A stretch of 64,000 bases of DNA from Hyphomicrobium sp. (GCF_019744875.1 NZ_JAIETU010000005.1:558001-622000), one strand, 5' to 3'. Positions 1 through 8,665 are shown, counted from the stretch's first letter. A program made the numbers and translations. Notes: generated by a model from the sequence alone, not told the origin.

Positions 1-1
1 C

Positions 2-1120
2 TGGCGGCTAGCCTACAGGTTCGCCGGCAAGCAGAGGACGCTAGCGCTCGGTAGATATCCAACAGTGTCCCTCTCCAAAGCGCGAGAAATGCGCGACAGC
101 GCGAAACGGCTACTGGCTGATAGGATTGATCCCAGCGCCCAGAAGCGGCGCGACAAACTCGCTGCGCGCGCCGCCGGCGATGCCACGTTCAAGGCGCTCG
201 CGCTAGAGTATCTCGACAACCGTCGCCACACCCTGACACCCCTCTATGCCGACCAGCTCCTCCGCAGACTGGAGGCGGACATCTTTCCGCATCTGGGATC
301 ACGTCCAATCGCGGAGATCGATGCGCCGGAGCTGTTGGACGTTCTGCGCGGCGTGGAGAAGCGAGGCGTTATCGAGCAGGCGCGACGGCTGCGGCAGAGC
401 GTCGGACAGGTTTTCCGCTACGCAATGATCACGGGCCGGGCAAAGCACGACCCTTCGACGGCGCTCAAAGGCGCTCTTAAGCCCAAAGGCCGGCAAAGGC
501 ACCACATGCCGATGCCTCGCGACGAGTTGCCCGGTTTCCTCCGCGGGCTAGACGCCTACGACGGCGATCCGCGCACGGCGCTGGCACTGCGCTTGATCGT
601 GCTAACTATGGTCCGCACGACCGAGCTACGTGCTGCGCGCTGGGAGGAATTCGAGCACCTCGACGGGCGTGAGCCTCTTTGGCGCATTCCCGCCGAGCGT
701 ATGAAAGCCCGCTTCGAGCACCTCGTGCCGCTGTCCGGTCAGGCCGTTGCCACGCTCGCCGAGCTTCGCGCGCTCCCGGGCGCGAGGGCAAACGGCTTTT
801 TGTTTCCTTCGCCATCGCGCGAGGGCTGCATGTCGAACAATACGATGCTCTTCGCGCTCTACCGCATGGGCTGGCACGGCCGCGCCACCGTGCACGGCTT
901 CCGCGGCGTCGCCTCGACGATCCTCAACGAGATGGGATTTCCCGGCGATTGGATAGAGCGGCAGCTCGCGCATGACGAGCGCGACGACGTGCGCGGTGCT
1001 TACAATTCGGCGCAATACCTACCCGGCCGGCGAAAGATGCTGCAGCGCTGGTCGGATTGGCTCGATGAGATCAAACGCACGGGCAAGGTTGCTGTGCTCG
1101 CGCGGGAGGCCGCGGAATGA
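2..1120 (+). CDS. P4-type tyrosine recombinase (integrase), 5' end outside the window
   Basis: Site-specific recombinase that would integrate and excise a genomic island, usually at a tRNA 3' end. The frame is open from base 2 through the internal GTG at 65, so the gene starts upstream of the window. The first visible residues (WRLAYRFAGKQRTLALG, then YP.VSL.KAR) match the N-terminal DUF4102 arm-binding domain of P4-like integrases. The catalytic domain shows the first Arg in TELRAARWEEF, an HGFR box (H-x-x-R), and the nucleophile Tyr in RGAYNSAQY close to the C-terminus. Its stop overlaps the next gene by ATGA, so the two are translationally coupled. It probably marks one end of a mobile element whose att site lies left of the window. 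Confidence 0.93.
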   Translation, partial: WRLAYRFAGKQRTLALGRYPTVSLSKAREMRDSAKRLLADRIDPSAQKRRDKLAARAAGDATFKALALEYLDNRRHTLTPLYADQLLRRLEADIFPHLGSRPIAEIDAPELLDVLRGVEKRGVIEQARRLRQSVGQVFRYAMITGRAKHDPSTALKGALKPKGRQRHHMPMPRDELPGFLRGLDAYDGDPRTALALRLIVLTMVRTTELRAARWEEFEHLDGREPLWRIPAERMKARFEHLVPLSGQAVATLAELRALPGARANGFLFPSPSREGCMSNNTMLFALYRMGWHGRATVHGFRGVASTILNEMGFPGDWIERQLAHDERDDVRGAYNSAQYLPGRRKMLQRWSDWLDEIKRTGKVAVLAREAAE

Positions 1121-1638
1121 CTGATTGGCGCGCAAACGGGAGAAAACTCCTGTCTACTTGGGAGCAACGCCGGAGCGAGGAATGGCAACGCATTGCCCCG
1201 CACGTCGAGCCTGTTTTAAAGTGGTGGGACGAGGAAAATTCATTCCCGCGCGCGGTGATGGCCGCCTTCGGGGTGGAGCAGAACCGCGAGCCGTTGATCG
1301 CACTGCTGCGATCTGAGAAGGCTATCTCGATGATGGATCGAGAATGGCTCGCTGACGAGCTAGAGGGCGCCGACGTTGTTCGAATAGTGCCAGAAACCTT
1401 GACTCGCGGACGGGGGGCGCCGCCCAATCTAGATCAACAACGCGCGGCGCGTGACGCTAGGAAGTTCTTTAACGACTGGAAGCGCCTCAATAAACAGGAT
1501 GACATCAGCGACCTGGCAATGCGGAAGCAGATGCTAGAGGAGTCCGTTGAAATCGTTCTCAAGCTTCACCGGTTGGAGGCCGCAATTGATCCTGAATCCA
1601 TTCTGGGGCGAATGCGACGTGGGAAAAATCGCCAATAA
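1117..1638 (+). CDS. hypothetical protein, coupled to the integrase gene
   Basis: A 173-aa protein starting in an ATGA overlap with the integrase stop. I recognise no family. The N-terminal half is rich in Trp and charged residues (WEQRRSEEWQRI, KWWDEEN). The C-terminal half is predicted mainly helical and basic, ending in RMRRGKNRQ. There is no signal peptide or membrane segment. Its position between integrase and excisionase-like genes suggests an accessory role in the element, such as recombination directionality or regulation, but that is inference from context only. Confidence 0.7.
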   Translation: MTDWRANGRKLLSTWEQRRSEEWQRIAPHVEPVLKWWDEENSFPRAVMAAFGVEQNREPLIALLRSEKAISMMDREWLADELEGADVVRIVPETLTRGRGAPPNLDQQRAARDARKFFNDWKRLNKQDDISDLAMRKQMLEESVEIVLKLHRLEAAIDPESILGRMRRGKNRQ

Positions 1639-1730
1639 TAAGCGTTTTGCGCGCAATTGCGGTGGCGCGCTGATTTAGCAAATCACTCATCGTCCTTCGT
1701 GCAGTATCGCCAACGTTCACGAGGGCTACG

Positions 1731-1910
1731 ATGCAAGACAGCGATAAGATCGCCTACACGCCCAAGTCTCTTTCTCATGCGACGGACACGGGCCTGACTA
1801 AAATTTGGGAAGCCATCAAGAAAGGCGACCTTAAAGCGCGGAAGCTCGGCCGGAAGCGCCTCATCCTGCGCGAAGACGCCGTGGATTGGCTCAAAGGGCT
1901 TCCGGCATGA
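1731..1910 (+). CDS. AlpA/excisionase-like HTH protein (HTH_17 type)
   Basis: A 59-aa protein from ATG 1731. It shows the compact winged-helix pattern of MerR/excisionase-type proteins: S-L-S-H-A-T-D-T-G at the first helix, IWEAIKKGDLKARKLGR for the recognition helix and wing, then the IL.EDAV.WLKGLP ending typical of HTH_17 proteins. Such proteins in integrative elements act as excisionases or as activators of int (AlpA of P4-like elements). Its TGA overlaps the ATG of the next gene, so the two are coupled. Confidence in the HTH call is high; the exact role (excision versus gene activation) is inferred. Confidence 0.8.
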   Translation: MQDSDKIAYTPKSLSHATDTGLTKIWEAIKKGDLKARKLGRKRLILREDAVDWLKGLPA

Positions 1911-2392
1911 GCAGCCGTCCCAACCCACGTCTCGATACGTGTCGGGACAATGAAAATCACGTCTCAGGACGCTCGCTGTTCGGACTTGGGACGGCCTTCC
2001 GAGCAATTGCGAGACTGTTCTCCGGATATCGGCGCTCGTCTCAGGACGCAGCCCAAATGGCTGACCAGCGGCGATGGACTTTCGACTGGCCAGAAGAGAT
2101 CCTCGCTCGCGTTGCAATCGCGCGTACAGAAGATTTCGCCGCCTGGCTGCGCGAGAATGGGTGGCGAGAGCTTACCCGTCGACAGCTGATCTCTCGATAT
2201 TGGGAGTTCATCGAGATCACCGCCACTCGACCGCTCACAGGTTGGGGTCGCTTTGATCGATCTCTGCGCGGCGCGGGCATTCGGCGAGTCCGTTCAACTG
2301 TCGGTGCGCGGGAATACGGCTACCAATTGGCGCCCGCTCGCCCAAAGCTCGTCGCGCGCACCGATCTGCGCGACCAGCGCAGCGTCGCATGA
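1907..2392 (+). CDS. hypothetical protein of the mobile element
   Basis: A 161-aa protein. I chose ATG 1907 because it forms an ATGA overlap with the preceding HTH gene; an upstream in-frame ATG at 1886 lies inside that gene. The middle section (WTFDWPEEILARVAIARTED, then ENGWRELTRRQLISRYWEF) looks like a folded helical domain, and the C-terminus is basic (GIRRVRSTVGAREYGYQL). I recognise no family. It is the last gene before a 246-bp gap with two hairpins that precedes the dnaB-type gene, so it probably ends the int-side operon. Confidence 0.6.
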   Translation: MSSRPNPRLDTCRDNENHVSGRSLFGLGTAFRAIARLFSGYRRSSQDAAQMADQRRWTFDWPEEILARVAIARTEDFAAWLRENGWRELTRRQLISRYWEFIEITATRPLTGWGRFDRSLRGAGIRRVRSTVGAREYGYQLAPARPKLVARTDLRDQRSVA

Positions 2393-2459
2393 TGTGTTCA
2401 CGTTTCGCGATTGTCCACGCATATCGGCCCGGATAACTCCGCCGGCCGCACATGAAAGA

Positions 2460-2521
2460 AAAGGCACCTGAGAGCGTCGCTCCAAGGTGCCTTTGAAAAC
2501 TGTCTGAGCCTGCCAGCTCAG
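2460..2521 (+). terminator. two adjacent hairpins upstream of the dnaB-like gene
   Basis: The first hairpin is a perfect 10-bp inverted repeat, AAAGGCACCT at 2460-2469 and AGGTGCCTTT at 2485-2494, with a 15-nt loop. The second is CTGAGC at 2504-2509 with GCTCAG at 2516-2521. The first arm pair carries A/T runs on both flanks, so it could terminate in either direction. Together they sit in the 246-bp gap between the int-side genes and the replication genes, where a terminator or attenuator would separate the two transcription units. Confidence 0.5.
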
Positions 2522-2638
2522 TGTCGGCGTTGCGTTCGAGTTCTCTACATCCAGCGAGAAACGGAAGCGCGTCGTCTTGAGCATCGGTAAGTTTATTCGC
2601 CGGTTCCGTCAAGCGCGCCTGCTGCACGACAGGGCCAG

Positions 2639-4081
2639 ATGACGACGGAACCGCCGCTAGAACTTCCTCACAACATCGAAGCGGAACAGGCGCTACTCGG
2701 CTGCCTGCTGATCCACAATCACGCGTTCGAACGCCTTGAGGCGCTGGGCGCGGAGCACTTCTTCGACCCGCTGCATGCTCGCATCTTTGGCGAGGTCGCT
2801 GACTGTGTCGCTGCCGGCCGGCTTGCAACGCCCGTCTCAATGAAGACCGCCTTTGAGCGCGACGCGCCGATATGCGACGATCTCACCGTACCTCAATATC
2901 TCGGACGGCTCGCCGCCAACGCGGCATCGACCGCGCATGTTGCCGACTACGCGACAACGCTCATCGATCTCGCGAAGCGCCGCCAATTGGTCGAGATCGG
3001 TCAATGGATCGTCCGCGAGGCATATGAGGCGCCAATTCATGAGCCTGCAGAGCGGCAGATCGAGGGCGCAGAACGTGCGCTCTTTCAAATCGCGGAGAGC
3101 GGCCGGCACTCGGTCGCGGAGGCCACCTTCTCCACGGCCGCCGCGGAGGCAGTCAACGCCGCCAATGAGGCGTACCGATCGAAGGGGGCGACGCGCGGCC
3201 TAGCGACCGGCTTTATCGACCTTGATGCCAAACTCGGCGGCCTGCAAGCGTCCGACCTGATCATCATTGCAGGGCGTCCCGCGATGGGAAAGAGCGCCCT
3301 CGCAGCTAACATCGCGTGGCGCATTGCCTGCCATGGCCGAGCATCGCCGGATGGCGAGCCGATTGCTGCGCCGGTTCACTTCTTTTCGCTTGAGATGAGC
3401 GCTGAGCAGGTTGCGACACGAATTTTGTCGGCAGAGACCGGCGTTCCGAGCGAGAAACTGCGGCGTGGCGCAGTCGAAGAGAAGGACATGCGCGATCTGA
3501 TCGCTGCCGAACAGAAATTTCGCGATGTCCCGCTGATCGTGGACCAGACAGGCGGCATATCCATCGCTCAACTCGCGGCGCGGGCGCGGAGAACGAAGCG
3601 ACGCCGCGGCACAGCGCTGATCGTCGTCGACTACCTCCAATTGATGACAGGCGCCCAGCGCCGAGGTGGCAACCGCGTGGAAGAGGTGACGGAGATTACG
3701 ACCGGCCTCAAGGCGCTCGCCAAAGAGCTTCAGGTGCCCATCATCGCCCTTTCGCAGCTCTCCCGTCAGGTTGAGGGCCGAACGGAAAAACGGCCTCAGC
3801 TTGCAGATTTGAGGGAAAGCGGGTCGATCGAGCAGGACGCCGACGTTGTCATGTTCGTGTTTCGCGAGGAATATTATGTTGAGCGCGCCGAGCCGGACCC
3901 TTCCGACGGCGTGCGCTACGGCGAGTGGCAAGACGCGATGCGGCGATGTGCCGGTAAGGCGGAAGTGATCATCGGCAAGCAGCGTCATGGTCCCACAGGA
4001 ATCGTGCCAATGATGTTCGATGGGCGGCTGACGCAGTTCGCTGACCTCTCACGCAGCCGCTTGCCAATGGTGGCCGCATGA
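2639..4081 (+). CDS. replicative DNA helicase, DnaB family (phage/element type)
   Basis: A 480-aa hexameric 5'-3' helicase for fork unwinding. The N-terminal DnaB domain (NIEAEQALLGCLL at 12-24) is followed by a RecA-like ATPase domain with Walker A GRPAMGKS near residue 217, Walker B ALIVVDYLQLM near 330, ALSQLSRQVEGR, and the late KQRHGPTG motif. Length and order match full DnaB. Its location among phage-type genes, and the DUF1376 gene overlapping its stop by ATGA, say this is an element-borne replication helicase rather than the host dnaB. The start ATG has only a weak upstream purine run. Confidence 0.93.
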   Translation: MTTEPPLELPHNIEAEQALLGCLLIHNHAFERLEALGAEHFFDPLHARIFGEVADCVAAGRLATPVSMKTAFERDAPICDDLTVPQYLGRLAANAASTAHVADYATTLIDLAKRRQLVEIGQWIVREAYEAPIHEPAERQIEGAERALFQIAESGRHSVAEATFSTAAAEAVNAANEAYRSKGATRGLATGFIDLDAKLGGLQASDLIIIAGRPAMGKSALAANIAWRIACHGRASPDGEPIAAPVHFFSLEMSAEQVATRILSAETGVPSEKLRRGAVEEKDMRDLIAAEQKFRDVPLIVDQTGGISIAQLAARARRTKRRRGTALIVVDYLQLMTGAQRRGGNRVEEVTEITTGLKALAKELQVPIIALSQLSRQVEGRTEKRPQLADLRESGSIEQDADVVMFVFREEYYVERAEPDPSDGVRYGEWQDAMRRCAGKAEVIIGKQRHGPTGIVPMMFDGRLTQFADLSRSRLPMVAA

Positions 4082-5127
4082 TCAACACCGGACGCGCTCC
4101 ATACTTTCCATTCTACGTTCAGGACTTCATCCACTCCTGTCGCCGCTCGGGCATGACCGCCGAGGAAGTCGGTGTTTTCATCGTATTTCTTTGCAAGCAG
4201 TGGGAGGCGGGAGGGCCGGTTGCCGATGATCTGCGCGCGTTGACCACCTACTGCGGCTGGGACATTCGCAGCGTGCGCCGGCTCATCGAGCGGCTGGTCT
4301 CGATCGGCAAGATCAAGCGGTTGGCCGATGGGCGTTTCTCAAGTGCACGGATGCAAGACGAGATCGAGAAATACGTGGCGCGCGCGAAGGCTGCCCGAGA
4401 GCGTGAGAACCGCAAGCGAGCGCTAGATCCGGCCGGACTTCTCGGAGAAGTTGGAGGAGATGTCTCGGAGAAGTTCCGCAACATAGACGGGCCACCTACG
4501 GGCGAAGTTTCCGAAACTGCCAACAATATCAAACGTAGCATGACCACCGACGGGAGCACCGATCGGGCTCTACCATATCCATATCCAGAACCAGATAAGA
4601 AGACTATGCCGACCGTGCCGGTCTGCACGGCCATCGAAGCGCCTGATCTGAACGCTCGCGCGCCTAGATGCTACACGGCCGACTTCGAGGCCTTCTGGTC
4701 GGCCTACCCGGTCAAAGATGGCAAGTGGCCTGCTTTCGAAAAATCCTGGCGCAAACTCAGCGCAGTGGATCAGGCGCGCGCCACCGCCGCGGCGGCGCTC
4801 TATGCGGAGCGCGTCCAACGCGAAAAGATCGAGAAGCCGAAATGGGCGCAGGGATGGCTCACGGATCGTCGCTTTGACGACGAGCTTGCACGCCCTGGAA
4901 GTGCCGCCGCAAAGCGCCCGTGGTGGGAAGATCCCGACAAATTGGCCGGTCTGACCGAGGATGACTGGGGGCACCTGATCAGCAAGCACGCGAATGGCAA
5001 GTGGCCTACCGCCGAGCTCGGCTACGCGCCTGGCCATGATCGGTGCGTCGTGCCGCCGACGGTTGTTGCCAAGTTGCGCCTGACGGAACGCTACACCTCT
5101 GCCGGCCTCAGCCGGGAACAGCATTAG
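4078..5127 (+). CDS. DUF1376/YdaU-type phage replication protein
   Basis: A 349-aa protein starting in an ATGA overlap with dnaB. Residues about 8-100 match the YdaU/DUF1376 pattern: YFPFYVQDFI, then a winged-helix-like block with MTAEEVGVFIVFLC.QW, RSVRRLIERLVSIGKIKR and ADGRFSSARMQDEIEK. This domain occurs in phage replication initiators next to helicases. After a low-complexity linker, a C-terminal block beginning F.AFWSAYPVKDGK resembles the conserved tail of phage replisome-organiser proteins and probably binds the helicase. Together with the DnaB-like helicase it gives the element an origin-melting and helicase-loading module. Confidence 0.85.
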   Translation: MINTGRAPYFPFYVQDFIHSCRRSGMTAEEVGVFIVFLCKQWEAGGPVADDLRALTTYCGWDIRSVRRLIERLVSIGKIKRLADGRFSSARMQDEIEKYVARAKAARERENRKRALDPAGLLGEVGGDVSEKFRNIDGPPTGEVSETANNIKRSMTTDGSTDRALPYPYPEPDKKTMPTVPVCTAIEAPDLNARAPRCYTADFEAFWSAYPVKDGKWPAFEKSWRKLSAVDQARATAAAALYAERVQREKIEKPKWAQGWLTDRRFDDELARPGSAAAKRPWWEDPDKLAGLTEDDWGHLISKHANGKWPTAELGYAPGHDRCVVPPTVVAKLRLTERYTSAGLSREQH

Positions 5128-5161
5128 AACCACATTTGTCAAACCGCTCGGAGCTGCTGAG

Positions 5162-5482
5162 ATGAAACAACGTGAAGAGCTTGTCGACGAACTCGCTCGG
5201 ATGGAAGCAATCGCACGGAAATACCTGACGGCGGCCAGTCTAGCGGTGAACGACCCGAGATGCGAAGCACTTCAAGAAGAAGTCTCGACCTCTCGGGAGA
5301 TCGCAGAAACGCTCCTGCTCGTCACTGAAACGGGACAGTGGGGCATCACGAGCGGCGAAGACGCCATCCGCGCCCATGAGCGCGCAGCTTGGTTGCTCGC
5401 ACGCCTGAACGAACAAACTGCATGGATGGATGCATGCGGGCAAGCGGCGTTCGTTCAAGATCTCCGCGTTTACAGATCCTAG
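5162..5482 (+). CDS. hypothetical protein between replication and tape-measure genes
   Basis: A 106-aa, acidic, probably all-helical protein with no recognised domain. It begins MKQREELVDELARMEAIARKY, and the middle is a predicted helix rich in Glu and Ala. Its TAG is only 11 nt from the ATG of the tape-measure gene, whose ribosome-binding site (AGGGAGAG) overlaps this stop region. The two genes are therefore probably co-transcribed. In complete siphophages the position before the tape measure is held by tail assembly chaperones, but I see no chaperone signature or slippery frameshift site here. Confidence 0.65.
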   Translation: MKQREELVDELARMEAIARKYLTAASLAVNDPRCEALQEEVSTSREIAETLLLVTETGQWGITSGEDAIRAHERAAWLLARLNEQTAWMDACGQAAFVQDLRVYRS

Positions 5483-5493
5483 GGAGAGGCCTG

Positions 5494-7602
5494 ATGGCTA
5501 TTGAAGTTGACCGTCTCGTTACGGTGCTCGAAGCGCAATATGGTCCCTATCTGCGCGACCTTAATCGAGCGCAGCAGGACACGAACCGAAAATTGGCGGA
5601 TATCGAGAAGCGGTTCGCGCAGACCAATGCCTCGGTGTCGCGTTCGGTCGGATCCATGGGCGCCGCGCTGGGAACGATCGGCGCTTATCTCTCGGTCGAT
5701 CAGATTATCGCCTACGCCAACGCCTGGACGCGCGTCACGCGCTCGATCGACGCCGGCTCGGACGTCTTCGGCATTAGTCTCAAGTCGGCCGAAGAGTTGA
5801 CCGACCTTGCCAACGAGGCGCGGATCGACGTCGAGGCATATACGAAAACCTTCATCCGCACCGCGGCCGCCGTGCGTGACTACGGCATGGACGCCAACGT
5901 TGCGGCCGAGGTCACGAGCACGCTCGCAAAGGCGCTCAAGTTGGGCTCGGCCTCGGCGAGCGAGCAGGCGTCGACCATCTTGCAGTTTTCGCAGGCGTTG
6001 CAGAAGGGCAAGCTCGACGGCGACGAATTCCGCACCGTCATGGAAAACGCCGGCGTCATTCAGGAATTGCTCGCAAAGCGCCTCGGCGTGACCAAGGGCA
6101 AAATTGTTGAAATGGCCGCCGACGGCAAGTTGAAATTGCTCGATCTCGTCGGCGCGATGCAGGACGGCAAAGAGAGCATTGACGCCGTTTTCAACATGCA
6201 GCCGACGACGGTCGACGAAGCCTTCACGAAGCTGAATAACAATATCATCCGCTTCGTGGGCGAAATGGACAGCGCTTATGGGATTTCTAAATCCCTGACC
6301 GGCGCCCTCGACTTCCTCGCCTCGAATATCGACACGGTGGGCAAGGCTGCGCTTGTCGCCGGCATTGGTCTCTTAGCGATGTTCGCGCCTGCCATCATCG
6401 GTGGCATGGTGGCGCTTGGCGCTGGCGCTGTGGTGGCTGGCGGCTCGCTCGGAGCGCTCTTCGGTGTCATTGGCGGTGGCGCCGCTGCGCTCTCGCTCTT
6501 TGGCGATCAGGTCGACATCGCTGCCGACGGGCTTGTGAGCCTCAAGGACGTTGCTCGGGCGACGGCCGAGCAGTTGCGACTGTTGACCGAGGAAGAACAG
6601 CGGCTCGCCGCCTTCACGTCGGGCGGCTTTGCGGACGCCTTCGGTGAGAGCTTTATGGACCGGGTGCGCCGTCAGTCGAAGGAGTTCGCGCTCGGCCGCG
6701 GTTTCGAGACGACGGTCTCCAAGGAGCGCCCGACGCACAAGCTCGAAGGGCCGGGCGCCGACAAGGATACTGAGAAGAGACAGAAGCGGTTCGAGCGCAA
6801 GATCGCGCAGGCTAACCGGCAGATCGACGCTGCGGAAGCTGAGGGGCGTGCGGTCGGTAAGAGTGCCTTTGACGTGGCGCGACTCCGGAAAGAGCAAGAA
6901 CTCCTGACGGCCGCACGCGAGAACGACATCCAGCTCACGCCGCAGGTGCTCGCCGACATCGACCAGACTTCCCTTCGCTACGCAAAGGCAGTGACGGGAG
7001 CGGACGCGACGCGGGCGGCATACGAAGACCTCGCGAACACTAGTAAAGCGTTCCTGTCCGACTTCGTGCGCGGAATGAAGAACGGAGAGAGCGCGTCGGA
7101 TGCGCTTGCGAGCGGTCTCGACCGGATCTCGGACAAGCTGATTGATATGGCGGTTAACAATCTCGTGGAGACGGCGCTTGGCGGCCTCACGGGTCGCGGC
7201 GGCAACTCGCAGGCCGGCGGGCTCGCCGGTGGGCTCATGTCGCTATTCGGCTTCGCTGACGGCGGAATTGCGGCCCACGGCAAGCCGGTTGAGCTTCCTC
7301 GCTTCGCCAAGGGCGGCGTATCGAATTCGGCGGCCATCTTTGGCGAAGCCGGGCCCGAGGCGGCCGTCCCGCTGCCCGACGGGCGCCGGATCCCCGTCGA
7401 CCTTCGGATGCCGGCGCCCGCCGTTGTCGGTGGCGGGATGACGCTCAACTTCGCGCCGAACATCACGCTTGAGAACGGAACGCCCGAAGGCGTGCAACCC
7501 GCCAAGTCGGAGTTGATACCGCTTATTCAACGGGTGGCGCGGAACGAACTCTCGCAAGCATTCGATCGGAACGACGCTTTTCGCTGGCTGAAGGGGGGGT
7601 GA
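5494..7602 (+). CDS. phage tail tape-measure protein
   Basis: A 702-aa protein setting tail length and escaping with DNA during injection. I chose ATG 5494 over the upstream ATG at 5389 because AGGGAGAG lies just before it and the longer form would overlap the previous gene. The N-terminal 250 residues match the tape-measure domain (YGPYLRDLNRAQQDT, QFSQALQKGKLDGDEFRTVMENA, GKLKLLDLVGAMQ). Hydrophobic Gly/Ala-rich segments follow (about 300-360), then a charged coiled-coil stretch. The C-terminus has the FADGGIA...FAKGGV and GEAGPEAAVPL motifs found at the end of many tape-measure proteins. It is short for a siphophage tape measure and no other tail gene is nearby. Confidence 0.92.
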   Translation: MAIEVDRLVTVLEAQYGPYLRDLNRAQQDTNRKLADIEKRFAQTNASVSRSVGSMGAALGTIGAYLSVDQIIAYANAWTRVTRSIDAGSDVFGISLKSAEELTDLANEARIDVEAYTKTFIRTAAAVRDYGMDANVAAEVTSTLAKALKLGSASASEQASTILQFSQALQKGKLDGDEFRTVMENAGVIQELLAKRLGVTKGKIVEMAADGKLKLLDLVGAMQDGKESIDAVFNMQPTTVDEAFTKLNNNIIRFVGEMDSAYGISKSLTGALDFLASNIDTVGKAALVAGIGLLAMFAPAIIGGMVALGAGAVVAGGSLGALFGVIGGGAAALSLFGDQVDIAADGLVSLKDVARATAEQLRLLTEEEQRLAAFTSGGFADAFGESFMDRVRRQSKEFALGRGFETTVSKERPTHKLEGPGADKDTEKRQKRFERKIAQANRQIDAAEAEGRAVGKSAFDVARLRKEQELLTAARENDIQLTPQVLADIDQTSLRYAKAVTGADATRAAYEDLANTSKAFLSDFVRGMKNGESASDALASGLDRISDKLIDMAVNNLVETALGGLTGRGGNSQAGGLAGGLMSLFGFADGGIAAHGKPVELPRFAKGGVSNSAAIFGEAGPEAAVPLPDGRRIPVDLRMPAPAVVGGGMTLNFAPNITLENGTPEGVQPAKSELIPLIQRVARNELSQAFDRNDAFRWLKGG

Positions 7603-7701
7603 GCCGTCCCCCAAAAGGAGACGTCTCTCATCCCCTTGAGTGGGACGGGCAGCACGCGCCTGCCGAAGAAGCCCTAAGCCTTCCGAGCGAACGGAACAGG
7701 A

Positions 7702-7959
7702 ATGCCGAAACTCAGCCGATGGGAACGGATGGCAATCTCGTTCCTAAAGAAGCCGATGCGCATGAAGTGCGAGGCCAGGACGCGAGCCGGTGGAGCCTGT
7801 CAGGCGCCGGCGGCACCGAACGGGCGATGTAAGCTTCACGGAGGCCGATCAACCGGACCTCTAACGGAGGAAGGCAGGGCACGTATCAGTTCCGCTCAGC
7901 GCCTACGGTGGCGCCTTTGGCGAGAGCGCAACACCCAGCGCGCAAGGCTCGCTAGCTGA
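7702..7959 (+). CDS. HGGxSTG domain phage-associated protein
   Basis: An 85-aa, strongly basic protein. It has the signature C.ARTRAGGACQ.PA..NGRCKLHGG followed by RSTGPLTEEG, the HGGxSTG pattern of a small family found in prophages, often near packaging genes. The conserved Cys-x(n)-Cys-x-x-x-His set (about 23, 31, 40 and 44) could bind a metal ion. The tail is Arg-rich. Function is not known to me. It lies 100 bp after the tape-measure gene on the same strand and is the last phage-type gene of this block. Confidence 0.8.
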   Translation: MPKLSRWERMAISFLKKPMRMKCEARTRAGGACQAPAAPNGRCKLHGGRSTGPLTEEGRARISSAQRLRWRLWRERNTQRARLAS

Positions 7960-8282
7960 CTAGCCTTGACCTATCGCCTCGCGCGTCTTGGGGTATTACC
8001 GCCCGGAAGCCTGCGACTGGCCAGCGGACGTCATCTAGCGGTGCAACACGCAACAGTATGCAACACCGCTACGCGGGTCAGGCGAGTGTTGCGCAAACCT
8101 AGCGTTGAAGGCATCTGAGGCCGTTAACCCGTGTGTCAAACGTTTCACGGACCGCTCCCGCGCGGCCATCCGGTCGGATTCGTCCTGACTGGTAGCTTGG
8201 AAGCCGACCGGTTTGGTCCGACCGCCTGGGAAACCGCCGCGCTGAAACCGCCGCAATAAAAACCCCTGTTTTCGATGGGGAG
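7960..8282. other. gap of about 320 bp without a supported gene
   Basis: This stretch separates the phage-type block from the XRE/recombinase module. The open frames crossing it on the minus strand are shadows of the XRE gene region, with unlike composition and no ribosome-binding site. A short repeated motif (GCAACACG/GCAACAGT/GCAACACC around 8042-8070) is visible. I see no clear terminator. It may contain a boundary between two elements, but I can show no att sequence. Confidence 0.4.
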
Positions 8283-8591
8283 TTATTCTTGCGGGAGTTT
8301 CGGCCGCACACTTCTTGATCGCGCCCAGCGCACACCGCTCCCGTGCGTGCTGTCTTCTGACAGTAGCTCGACACCCGCTTCTCGGACTGCGGCGACAATG
8401 CGATCCCACACATCGGCAGAGACGTGCCCATGCCGCCGGCCCGGGGAGACACTGACCGTCCCGCCAATCTCGATCCTATGAACCGTGCGCGGCGTCACGT
8501 TCGCCTTTTCAGCCAAATCGGCGACGGTCATCTCGGCGAGGGCTCGGGCTGCCGTAAGCTGGCGGCCGTCGAAAGTGGGCAGGTCATCCAT
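8283..8591 (-). CDS. XRE-family HTH transcriptional regulator
   Basis: A 102-aa regulator. The N-terminal part (about residues 8-45) reads as a Cro/C1-type helix-turn-helix: RQLTAARALAEMTVADLAEKANVTPRTVHRIEIGG, ending in a T-x-x-T-V-x-R-I-E recognition helix. A short C-terminal segment with VWDRIVAAVREAGVELL looks like the usual dimerisation/wing tail, followed by a basic end. It is transcribed away from the recombinase gene. Two 18-bp repeats lie in the shared promoter region 30-70 bp upstream of its ATG, so it is the likely repressor of the recombinase and of itself. Confidence 0.85.
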   Translation of the reverse strand: MDDLPTFDGRQLTAARALAEMTVADLAEKANVTPRTVHRIEIGGTVSVSPGRRHGHVSADVWDRIVAAVREAGVELLSEDSTHGSGVRWARSRSVRPKLPQE

Positions 8592-8619
8592 AACCTACGT
8601 TCAATCACGACATTCATCA

Positions 8620-8637
8620 GGGATCAATCATATCCCT
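8620..8637. promoter_or_regulatory. operator-like repeat, copy 1
   Basis: GGGATCAATCATATCCCT, identical to copy 2 at all but one position, with its start 23 bp away (about two helical turns). Each copy has half-sites GGGAT and ATCCC in inverted orientation. Copy 1 ends exactly where the -35 TTGACG begins. It is probably a binding site for the XRE-type regulator at 8283-8591. Confidence 0.65.
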
Positions 8638-8665
8638 TGACGGGGATAAATCATATCCCTATGTT
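8637..8665 (+). promoter_or_regulatory. predicted promoter of the recombinase gene, overlapped by an operator
   Basis: TTGACG at 8637-8642 and TATGTT at 8660-8665, separated by exactly 17 bp, make a good sigma-70 type promoter on the plus strand. The predicted start near 8672 argues for translation from 8706 or 8718 and against the in-frame ATG at 8661. The whole spacer is occupied by operator copy 2, so a bound regulator would block RNA polymerase. Confidence 0.6.
8643..8660. promoter_or_regulatory. operator-like repeat, copy 2 (inside the promoter spacer)
   Basis: GGGATAAATCATATCCCT: inverted half-sites GGGATA and TATCCC, with AATCA between them. It fills the spacer of the predicted promoter at 8637-8665. 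A separate inverted repeat, ATAGGT (8676-8681) with ACCTAT (8692-8697), lies just downstream, in the predicted 5' leader. Confidence 0.65.

Noticed and set aside
7599-7832. 77-aa frame after the tape-measure gene
   Set aside because: Shadow of the HGGxSTG gene in another frame, with no family features.
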